From Ryuthela nishihirai (lineage: Eukaryota; Arthropoda; Arachnida; Araneae; Heptathelidae): DNA of 64,000 nt. Each line of letters begins with the position of its first letter. Position 1 is the first letter of the stretch. The notes beneath the pieces are model-generated. The model searched no databases and was not told the DNA's origin. It worked only from the letters and a program-made list of their open reading frames with translations. Position numbers and translations under genes: made by a program. The stretch covers positions 46,735,251 to 46,799,250 of the forward strand of contig JAWZYU010000018.1 in assembly GCA_038380435.1 (NCBI GenBank). Direction: 5' to 3'. This document shows, piece by piece, positions 55,354-64,000 of this stretch.

Positions 55354-56590
55354 GAAACACCTAGCGAGAGTGCTACTCCAATCGGTATCAGGGTGAATTA
55401 CTCAAATCGTGTTCTGACTCCGTCGATAACAGTAGTAGCTTACGTGCTCGTTCAGTTTTCGTTCAGTTGCAACTTGTTAAGGTTTACCTAGGTAAAGATA
55501 ATCTTCGAGGATACGTTTTAAAATATTGTTGCAATTTTAATTGGATAAGCACTGAGCGTGAATTTAAGTAAAAATTTGTCAATAAAAATTACAATACAAT
55601 GCAATATATTACAAAAGTATGGATAAAATCATTTATAAACAAACTAAGTCAACCAGCACGAAAGAATCTATTAAAGAATCTATTAAATTCCTAAATAACT
55701 AAATAACTATACACAAAACTGCGATTACGTGTACTGGTTTTTCAGAATTAATTCTTTTCATACGTTGATCACCATGCACAAGACGACAATATTTTCCTTT
55801 TTACACACCAGCTTACCAATATTATCCATACCAATAAAGTAATCAACCTCTGGCGCACACACTAAATAAAAATAACATTTATTCGTTAAACTATCGTGCA
55901 CAGACTCTTAATTATGCCTCCTTTTGGATATCACAACTTCCACAACTTCTTTCTTTCTTATATTTCAGATCGGTTCTATGTTCTAATTCGTTGGTTAATT
56001 AATTCTCACGCAGAAGTACACACGAGCGTTCATGACACGCCACTCACAAACACATTGCAGCACGTTCATCTGCCTTAAAAACATGTTCATTGTAAGAGAT
56101 TAAAAGAATATGGAACAGTTCATAGTATTACTAATCTCACGATAATGTAATTACATCGAACGAATTCATTTGATATAGCGAATTTCCTCATAGCGGCAAT
56201 AAGCCTAACGATGACATGTATTAGTTGCTGTGAAACGCTGAAATAGCAAGAAACAAAATAATGCTATCAATTAATTACTTTATAAACCTCTACAGTTTAC
56301 ATGCAAAATTAATCTGATTTCATTATCAAACACAATATGAGAATATTTGCATTTTCCCGATTCGATCCCCCCCCCCCAGCATGGAAAAACGATTTCCTTC
56401 CCCTCAACTTTGATTTTACTTGTTTTTCTTTCCCTTTCACGAGCAAATATATGGAAATATTCGTGTGGCATAACTTACAAAGTTATTTTACAGAAGAATT
56501 TGAAGATAGGACACATATATCCTTTAAAAAGAAATTGCAAAGCCACTGCGATTTGATTGCTTTACGTTACATCTATGGAGTCGAAAGCTG
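55354..56590. other. Unassigned stretch
   Basis: No coding region with a recognised domain. Overlapping ORFs at 56280-56591 are chance. A C-run occurs at 56368-56378. Confidence 0.4.
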
Positions 56591-57129
56591 AACAGCCTAA
56601 GGTGCTCATGCACATCAGCGACAACGTTAGTTACTACCTGATGCCATGCTACCGCTGAATACTCGGCGAAGACCACCATGGGCCCTATGGGAGTGTCGTA
56701 TCTATTTGTAGTTATACTTATCTATGGAATCAACCAATGCGCAGTTCTCGTGGACTCAATTTGCTTACGTCGTCTTTGTTCGCTGCATCTTACTGTTTTG
56801 GTGTTTCGCTGTGAATTATAAACTGTTTATAAATATTATTTTATTTTATTGTTGTTAATAATGACAGATAAATATCAAAATAAGGGTAATGTTGCCTCCA
56901 GTGAAAAGAAGAAGACTAAACCTATCGCGTTAGATACTATGATTAAAATTATTAAATATAGTGACGATGGTGTATCGAACACTGAGATCGGCAGCAGGAT
57001 AAACTTATCTCGCACTACTATTGCTGTACTTGTTAAAAACAAAGATAAATTCCTTAGTGAAGTGAAAATGGTATACAATTCAATACTATAGGCAATAAGA
57101 TACATAATTTCTTATTGAAGTGACTTACT

Positions 57130-57163
57130 AATAAGATTGTCACGTAAACGTGACAATCTTATT
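57130..57163. repeat. 16-bp fold-back in Tigger transposase
   Basis: AATAAGATTGTCACGT and its exact reverse complement are separated by AA. It lies where the transposase frame is lost, just after the HTH region. Confidence 0.9.
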
Positions 57164-57563
57164 GCCAAATGGAAAAACTTTTATGGTGTGGATAGACGAC
57201 TAAACTAGACGGTGTGTTCTCTTAAGCTAAGCTTTTCAGAATTCAGAATAAGGTCCTCAGTCTCTTTGCTGACATGAAAGCAGAGAAGGGTGAGTCAACT
57301 AATGACGATTAATTTCGAGCAGGCAGAAGTTGGTTTTGTCTATTTAAAAATAGGAGCAACCTGCATAGCATTAAAGTTCAAGATACTGTATTTGTAGCTA
57401 ATTTTCTTAATGAGTTAATCGAGATTATTAAAGAGGATGACTATTCTAAAATGCAGGTTTTTAATGTCGATGAAACCAGCCTCTTCTGGAACAAAATGTC
57501 ATCAAGAACATTCATTGCTAAAGAAGAGTCCATGCCAGGATTTAAAGCATCAAAAGATAGGTT

Positions 57564-57850
57564 GGGTTGGGTTGTTTTACCTCTGAGCGGCACTTTTTTT
57601 GCACACCATGGGCTAAATGGCCAGGTCACATGGACCCCGAAGGCTCAGAGAAGGTTGGGGGAGGGGACCCACTGGAACAGCTGTTGGGAGACAGATGGTA
57701 GCCTCCCGTCTAGGCCATCCAGCGTGTTCTTTAACGTGCACAGGGTATGGCTCTCCCGCACACGGGGCCACGGCTTAACGTCCCATCCGACGGACGGCGG
57801 CCTTTCCAAGCCCAGCGGTGTCCCCTACTGACCGTGGGCAGGGCGGGGAA
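57564..57850 (-). mobile_element. tRNA-derived SINE (family S) with 15-bp TSD, in Tigger
   Basis: Minus orientation, best-preserved body: 3' end AAAGTGCCGCTCAGAGG with AACCCAACCCAA tail, GGCCATTTAGCCCATGG, GGTTGGGGGAGGGGACCCAC (plus strand), CTACCATCTGTCTCCC. It starts at CCCCGCCCTGCCCACGGTC, lacking the tRNA head. ATCAAAAGATAGGTT occurs at 57549-57563 and exactly again at 57851-57865. It interrupts the Tigger ORF after KASKDR. Confidence 0.95.
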
Positions 57851-59249
57851 ATCAAAAGATAGGTTACTCTTTTGTTTGGTTTCAATGGTTCTGGAGATTT
57901 TAAATTGAAGCCTATGCTAATTTATCATTCAAAAATTCAAGAGTTGTCAAGAATTATGCTAAATCTAGTCTTCCAGTTTTGGGAAACAAATTCAAAAGCA
58001 TGAGTAACTGCATTCCTATTTGAAGAGAGGTTTTCAAACTACTTTGTACCTGCAGTTAAGGGTTACTCCACAGAAAAGAAAATTCCCTTCAAAATTTACT
58101 TCTTTTGGAAAACGCACATGGATACCTTAGATCATTAGGCGATCTTAACCCTAACATTCAAATAGTTTTCTCATAGTCTTCTCCATTGCTTTAAACAATG
58201 GATCAAGGTGTCATTGCTGCATTTAAATCGTACTACCTAAGGAGAACATTTGCTAAAGCTATAGCAGCAATACACAATGAATCTGGAAGTGAGACAAATA
58301 GGATTAAAAATTTTGAAAAGGCTTCACAATCTTGGATGACATCAAGACTATCAGATGCATGGAATGAAGTAAAAGAGTCTACACTTAAAGGTGTCTGTAA
58401 ACAGTTGTGTCCCCAATTTACTGATATTTTTGATGGATTTGAAAATCCTGTTGAGGAAGTTAATGCGAATATTGTAGACATGGCAAGGCAGCTAGAACCT
58501 GCTTGAATCTTATTCGCAGCCCCTAATTAACGAAGATCTTGAACTTGAAGAGTATAGGAAGGATTTGAAAAGCATAGTAAAAATGAAGATGAATCCCATC
58601 CTGAAGATATATTGATCCCTGTGCATAACTTGAAATGAACTTTTAGAAGTTTTCATTCAGTCATTTAGAAACTGCCATGTCCATTTTTGAAAAGGTGAAT
58701 CCCAAATTTGAAAGAAGCTCCAAAGTAAAATCTGGCATTTTAGACCAATATGTCTGTTAAACATAAATATACAGAGAAAAATATAGACGATCTACTATTC
58801 AAACTTCGTTAGATACATATCTGCATAAAACACCACCATCGTCTCAAATCCTATCTCAACTTTCAACATCCGCTCAAAGCCCTACTCGATCATCAATTAC
58901 TACAAGAAGTATGTCCAAATATCCAGCACGAAAGCGTTTATTTTATGAAGACCCAAATGATCCAGAAGTTGTGCCGTACCTTTCAACCTTCCTTCAATAA
59001 TTTTCTGTTTCTTAACTTTACATTCGTCATCCTTATAAGCAAAAGAAGAATAGATTGAGGGTAAGTAAAGTAGAGTATTTATTTTAATTATAAATGCTTT
59101 ATTTACTTCAGTTACGCACATATATGACTGCTTAAAATGTTATTAAACCACATGCATCTACAAGTGAAAAAACGCAATGATTTGCTATACGACGGTGGCC
59201 TGGAATCTAACGTGCCGTATGGCCAGGGTACACCTGTATTAAAAATCTA

Positions 59250-59585
59250 ACGCTAGAAGCAAAATGCCATGGATAACAGATGGTATTAAAAAAGATATTA
59301 AATTAAAAGATAAATTATACAAGAAACATAAGAAATATCCTTACAATATTACACACGGAGATAATTAAAAATAGTTAGAAATACACTTGATGCTTTATTA
59401 ATATCAATGGTGACAGAAAAAAGCAATGGAATTTATGAATAATTTAATAGAAAATAAAAAGGAATCTAAACATGCCCTAATGAATTTTCTTATTCCTGAT
59501 AAAATAGAAAATAAGAACTCTGCTAAAATTGCTAATGATCTTTTTCATTTATCTCTAAATGCAAATAATAACCTGCTAAAATAAA
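59250..59585 (+). pseudogene. CR1-like ORF2 fragment, endonuclease-RT linker
   Basis: Reads LEAKMPWITDGIKKDIKL, KDKLYKKHKKYPYNITHGDN, KIVRNTLDALL, then FMNNLIENKKESKHALMNF and IPDKIENKNSAKIANDLFHL. The KPWITxGLxKSIKxKDKLYKK pattern is the linker just upstream of RT in CR1-like elements. It resembles KLYNFFKKYPFNVIHEDN of the 43.8-46-kb element and may be the same family. Begins right after the Tigger TIR. Confidence 0.65.
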
Positions 59586-60240
59586 AAACATTATGTTTCC
59601 ACCCCCCTGGGGACTTAGACTAAGGACTTCTTATTCAGAAATTTCTCCTTCAGAGAGGTCAATTCATTGTTTCCAATAGAAACATCATGGCGTTGACATT
59701 TCACCACCAAAATTTAAAATTTCTAGCTTAAATACGTTGTTTGTGATATTTGTTTGAAATTTTGGAAGCTAGAAATTTTTCCACCGTTTGAGGGCGCAAT
59801 TATAGTTTTCGGCAGAATTAAAAAGCGTGAATTGTAATATTTAATCAATTCCTATTTAACCCAGAAAATAATTCTTCATTTATCTCTAAAAACAAACAAT
59901 TTTCTGCTAAAATTGAATCGCTGTATTTTTCCACCCCCTCTGGGTCTAAGGTGTCAACTCATTGTTGGCAATGAAATCTTCGTGACCCACATTCCCCCAG
60001 CAAAATTTCAAATTTCTAGCATAAATACATCGTTTGAAATATGCGTTTGAAATTTTGGAATTTCGAACTTTTTCCACTGCAGAGGGGGCAATTATAGCTT
60101 TAGAGAGATTCGTAAAGTGCATGTCGTAATATTTCATCAATACCTAACCAACAAGAAGACGAATTTTTAATTGATCTCTGTAAACAAAAACGTTCGATGT
60201 CTACAGACAGACAGACAACAAAGTGAAACTATTATTTCGT
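59586..60240 (+). repeat. R3 repeat, two tandem copies (about 330 bp each)
   Basis: Unit 1 (59595-59925) and unit 2 (59927-60240) share TTTCCACCCCC, CAAAATTTNAAATTTCTAGC, GGGGCAATTATAG, GTAATATTTNATCAAT and TTNATCTCTNNAAACAAA. Same family as 16931-17710. Divergence between units is roughly 20-25 percent by eye. Confidence 0.75.
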
Positions 60241-60253
60241 TTTCTTTGAAAAC

Positions 60254-60456
60254 GAAATTATAGTATACCCTGCGCATGTTAAAGAACACGCTGGATGACC
60301 TTGACGGGATGCTACCATCTGTCTCCCAACAGTTGTTCCAGTGGGTTCCCTCCCCCAACCTTTTCTGAGACTTCGGGAGTCCTTGTGACCTGGCCATTTA
60401 GCCTATAGTGTGCAAAAAAGTGCCGCTCATAGGTAAAACAACTCAACCCAATCTGA
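60254..60456 (+). mobile_element. tRNA-derived SINE (family S), 3' part
   Basis: Plus orientation: ACCCTGCGCATGTTAAAGAA, GCTACCATCTGTCTCCCAAC, CCTGGCCATTTAGCC, AAAGTGCCGCTCATAGG and CAACTCAACCCAA tail. No tRNA-like head. Confidence 0.88.
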
Positions 60457-60861
60457 GTTCAAAACTGCAGACTGTGTAGAATTGTATACCAAAGCCTTTA
60501 ATTACGAATTGGCGTTATTTGTGTTAAGAGATCTCATGAATTCAATAAATCAAATTTTTTTCAATGAACTGGGAGAATTGCGATGAAAGAAACAGTATAA
60601 TAATAACAGGATATTTTAGTTCGAATTTATTATCTGATGATCTATAAAAAATAAATTTTGTCATGTCAAATGCTAAATTCTAGCGATGGTTTCAATTCAT
60701 GCCATATTTCTTTTATTAGAAAAATTATTTAAACCTGAATAGATCATCTTTATATTAGAAATTTCGGATTACGCACTGTAACTACATGTATTGTAAAAAT
60801 TGATAGCTCCGATATTTTTGGAGACACTTATTCATAAAGTGTGCTAATATATAATATATTT
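60457..60861. other. Unassigned stretch
   Basis: No recognised feature; AT-rich. Confidence 0.4.
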
Positions 60862-61205
60862 AGTTTCGGGAAGGTTTCGAGAATATAGTTTTTTTTGTGT
60901 GTATGTGGGGCCAGAACAAGTCTGAGGAATAAGACCGAAAATAGGGTTTTCCAATTACTAAAACATTACTCGGGGCAGCATACGTTAAAATGATATTTTA
61001 TATCGAATAAAATTTTAGTCTTTTTTAAAGTTATTTTTAGTATCAGGCACATACTGTGGAGCTAAAATAAAATTATATAAAGACAACTGTTTTGGTTTTC
61101 AAAACTGGTACACAGGTGTTAGGTTTCGTATATGACGAAATGATTTTAGGGGGGGACTTGCTTCGCTCCCCAGATACCCTCCTCTTTGAGTACGCCCCTG
61201 ACAGT
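60862..61205 (+). repeat. Interspersed repeat R2, second copy
   Basis: GTTTCGGGAAGGTTTCGAGA, CCAATTACTAAAACATTAC, GTTAAAATGATATTTTATAT and CACATACTGTGGAGCT match 10530-11110. The right end CTTTGAGTACGCCCCTGACAG looks like a TIR terminus (CAGGGGCGTACTCA inverted). Confidence 0.7.
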
Positions 61206-62904
61206 AATATAGGGAAATGAAAGCATATTAGTTTTTAAAGAAAACGTGTATAACTATAAAATTTCTTCTGTGCGAGTTTTCACTATCGTGGAAGAATCAA
61301 TATTTTTTTCTCGGAATTCTACTGAAAATGCATATAATATCAGAATACATTAACGAAATGTGATTTAATATTAATATGTACCTATATAGGGAGAGAGATT
61401 GGTATGTTTAAATTGGTTATAAATATGAGTGTTAATAATAAAACGCTATATAAAGAAGTATCTTAAAATAAAAAATGCAATGCTTAAAAATTAAGTATCA
61501 CAAATATGTAAGCTCATAAATATTTCATTGTGTTATTATTGCAATTATAATATAAAATAAGTTAATGGCTAAATTACTTATAATGTTAATAGATATTCTG
61601 AGGATAAAATTTATCTAAATTTATTTATTTGTAACACAATTCTTGTGATTATTAATGTATTAACCATTTATTTCCCTGACACATCCGAGCTTACTCGGGG
61701 AATGCCTATTTTTCTGTTTGCAGCAACCCTAGTTTTGTCGCTACATCTTGCTGGTTTATAAGTTTTCTTCTAAAGGGCACAACTCGAATTCAGTTTAGGT
61801 GGCTTTCAGCGGGTTTTTTTTTTTTCGTAATTCAACGTAGCTGGAAGCAACAGTAATTTCTAATAACAAATAATAGTTTCTAAGTAAAAAATATGTTTTT
61901 AATGTTTCTCTTCCTTTCAAACTAAAAATATCCAAACAGTCAAAAAAACTTTTTTTTATTTTTTGACTGACTAATAGGAAAAAATGCGTCAGAAAAGTGT
62001 CTAAAAAATTGGCGCTGGAGAATTAGTTGTAACCTGAATGAAATTAGCAACACATAAAATGAAAGATAAAATAAAAGATAATATATTGAAATGCATTAAA
62101 TGTCTTTATATCAATACATGAAGTGAATATCTTTTAGTATTTATTTTCTGCTCCATAAGCTCAAAAAATACACGAAACTATCATTCTTTACTTCTGAAAC
62201 TTTTTAGAAGTCCGTTCTCTTTTCCCTACCTCCCACTTCTTTCCCCAATAAAAAGAGAGAGCGAGAGAAAAAAATGAGGCACAGTTTCAGAAGGGCGATA
62301 AGAGATAGCGCGTATTTCATAGGGTCATTATGTCAGTAAGGAGAAAATTTGAAACTCGACCAGATGCTTTTGTTGGGGCCAATTTCTGTAACATAAAATA
62401 GCATCTGGTGCAGGATCGTGTCAAACCCACTCTGTGTCCCAGCCTCGTTGGCGCTGAATAGAGTCATGTGTGACTGCAGAAGAATCGATCAAACTGTCAA
62501 TGGCGGCTGTATCCGAAAGAAGTGAGACTGTGCAATGGAAAGAAATATCTCCTTATATATAACAGTAAAATAGCGGAGAATTCAGAATATTGCTACAATA
62601 AATGTCAGATTATTTGATGTTTCCACGGATAACTTTGACTTTGATTTTCTGTGCCGATGTAGATAATATTCTATTGCTCTCACTCTCTTTATGCAAATGT
62701 TGAACATATATATATATGTACATATAAATATGACACTTCGATGAATCTCGGAGATGAAGAGTTCAAGTTCGACATGATATACGAATATTTGGCGTCTACA
62801 TGGTCAAAAAGAGATAAATTGAAATAACTGTTTCGAATATTGACTAATCTAAATGCATTGATGCGTTTTCCTCAACTGCAGGAAGCTGCACAAATTCTTG
62901 TTGC
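61206..62904. other. Unassigned AT-rich stretch
   Basis: No coding region or repeat recognised. A TATA dinucleotide run is near 62709. Confidence 0.4.
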
Positions 62905-63140
62905 CTTTGCGCAGACTGTAATCTAGAAAACAATAAAATAAAAGGGGGACGGCACAATTGAGACGGATAAAGGTAAAAGAGACTGAAGGGCGACAGAATT
63001 TACATCAGTGTAACATTTCCTCTTCATTTTAGAGGTCTTTAAAATTTTTTATTAAAAAATGCGTAAATAATTTTTGTCCTCTAATAATTTGTTTGGGAGG
63101 CATGACAACCTTGACCCTCCCCCCCGCCACGAGATCCGGC
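62905..63140 (+). mobile_element. R1 MITE-like repeat, copy 4
   Basis: TAATCTAGAAAACA start, TACATCAGTGTAACATTTCC, CTTCATTTTAGAGGTCTTTA and the end CACGAGATCCGGCCCTGCC match the other R1 copies in order and orientation. No fold-back. Confidence 0.75.
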
Positions 63141-64000
63141 CCTGCCTTCACATAATGGTAGAGCTTTTCTATGGGTTTCACTTAAGCGAGTCCCGTACTT
63201 TTCTGGCTAATGAATGAGTCATATGTATCTGCACTAGTATTCGAAAACGGTCTCTTGTAATGTTTTTAGCACTAATTTTTGCGTGGAAATAACTACGAAA
63301 CTTATTTTAAACTTCTGGTGTTCCACTCTTTAAATTCTTTATCTGTTTTTATTACAGTTCGGTCTTTTTTAATATCCACAGTAGAACTTTTTAAATTTTA
63401 AAGGGGAATTTGCATTTTTTCCTATGTTAGTGATTTTTTTTTATATACTAGTGTGTAGGATTTAAGTATTCCAAAGCTTGTGACTCCCGTATGAAATCTC
63501 ACAAAGTCACGAGGGAGCTAAGTCTAAAACGTTAATATCCACTAATCCACTACAAAACGAAACATTTTACGTAAATGCGCTTTGAATTTCAAACATAGCT
63601 GAAAAACGAAAAATAATATAAATGTTACCGCTAAAGTGCAGAAATCAGTTATTCTACAGATTATCTAGGTATTGTGCAGATTAACTAGGGTGATCCGTTA
63701 ACGTGCGGAAAATTGTTTCATTTCTCAAATTACCTAGATAATCTGCAAATTACCTGGATAATCTGCACATTATCTACTAGGCACTCGTTAAAGTGAAAAT
63801 AAGATCTTTGCTGGAACAACAGGAACGTTTCTGTACGCTTAAATTAACATAATGTTATTTATCTAGTGTCCGAGAGTAGAGTTGAAACCAGGGTCATCCC
63901 TCTGTCAACATGAATCAGTCGTCCGAATTACAAAAAACGCCCCCAAAATGAGCAGGTAAAGTGAGAAGGAATCATTTTAGTGATTCGTTATCAAGAATGA
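63141..64000. other. Unassigned; small inverted repeats
   Basis: CAGATTATCTAGGTA (63658-63672) is inverted at 63732-63746, with further related copies to 63775 (TACCTGGATAATCTGCACA). No gene found. A minus-strand GGTTTCAACTC near 63880 is a weak box B lookalike. Confidence 0.5.

Larger units (their letters stand above)
56861..58506 (+). pseudogene. Tigger/jerky-like transposase, decayed
   Basis: N-terminal HTH, 56849-57091: KPIALDTMIKIIKYSDDG, NTEIGSRINLSRTTIAVL. Catalytic part: VFNVDETSLFWNKMSSRTFI (first aspartate, about 57460), GFKASKDR then, after the SINE, RLLFCLVSMVLEIL (damaged), LLLLENAHGYLRSLGDLNPN (about 58110) where functional relatives have LLVDNAPGH, so the second catalytic aspartate is glutamate here, then MDQGVIAAFKSYYLRRTFAK (58198-58506, third aspartate kept). 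The linker between HTH and catalytic domain is disrupted around a fold-back at 57130-57163. Multiple stops. Confidence 0.85.
56591..59236 (+). mobile_element. Tigger/pogo DNA transposon, decayed
   Basis: The right end is a clear pogo-type TIR: read inverted, CAGGTGTACCCTGGCCATAC, followed by TA at 59237-59238. The left TIR was not found, so the left border is approximate or lost. The transposase runs from 56861 to about 58560 on the plus strand, interrupted by a SINE. The element would use TA target sites. Confidence 0.75.

Noticed and set aside
1..64000. Bacterial or viral operon-like system, or an intact host gene
   Set aside because: No runs of closely spaced intact ORFs with ribosome binding sites, and no intact multi-exon gene; coding remnants are TE-derived and broken.

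Overview
This window is eukaryotic, AT-rich, intron-poor repeat DNA in which almost everything recognisable is a transposable element (TE) or a relic of one. The set of elements suggests an arthropod with a large, repeat-rich genome. It includes a non-LTR element with a tRNA-like-SINE neighbourhood, Tc1, mariner and Tigger/pogo DNA transposons, an I/Jockey-like element with RNase H, and a decayed LLPxLHIKLG-type protein family. A spider or other chelicerate is plausible, but this is inference and I cannot name a species. I found no intact host gene. The only gene-like candidates outside TEs are a broken THAP-domain first exon near 48.7 kb and one unrecognised coding-like ORF near 17.9 kb.

Layout. 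0-2 kb: mostly unrecognised, with a possible LTR-like stretch. 1.85-5.5 kb: two tail-to-tail copies of an RTE-like non-LTR retrotransposon (fragment +, copy A -) joined by a compound microsatellite. 5.5-11.1 kb: LLPxLHIKLG fragment, a palindromic Tc1-type MITE, SINE remnants, repeat R2. 11.1-14.7 kb: copy B (-) with a pure (ATC)30 tail. 15.4-16.2 kb: local duplication plus a 70-bp dimeric minisatellite whose first monomer is inverted. 16.9-20.6 kb: repeats R3 and R1, SINEs and a mariner/IS630-like transposase relic. 21.4-23.8 kb: inverted repeats. 23.95-26.77 kb: copy C (+). 27.2-28.86 kb: a Tc1 element with TIRs and TA duplications, broken by a MITE inside a large palindrome. 30.7-31.9 kb: decayed LLPxLHIKLG gene. 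34.2-39.1 kb: nest of an outer TIR-like repeat, a hAT-like MITE and copy D (+). 39.7-40.6 kb: three-level nest of R1, mariner MITE and hAT-like MITE. 42.1-48.0 kb: SINEs, half a MITE, and a CR1-like retrotransposon in two opposite halves that fit twin-primed 5' inversion. 50.0-55.35 kb: a nearly complete but dead I/Jockey-like element (gag-like ORF1, endonuclease, RT, RNase H). 56.8-59.24 kb: Tigger/pogo element with a SINE inserted in its transposase. 59.2-63.1 kb: CR1 fragment, R3 tandem copies, SINE, R2 and R1 copies.

The genes do not form a host pathway. The relationships visible are parasitic: SINEs and MITEs inserted in autonomous elements, and retrotransposon copies B and D sharing one frameshifting 10-bp deletion, which implies that a reverse-transcriptase-defective lineage was copied in trans. 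The most striking recurrent structure is short-spacer fold-back inverted duplication inside TE sequence, at about 4.0, 15.8, 17.2, 18.3, 28.3 and 57.1 kb. In several cases homologous copies in the same window lack the fold-back, so these look like template-switch mutations, or possibly assembly artefacts. I ran no searches; all family names come from motifs read in the translated sequence.
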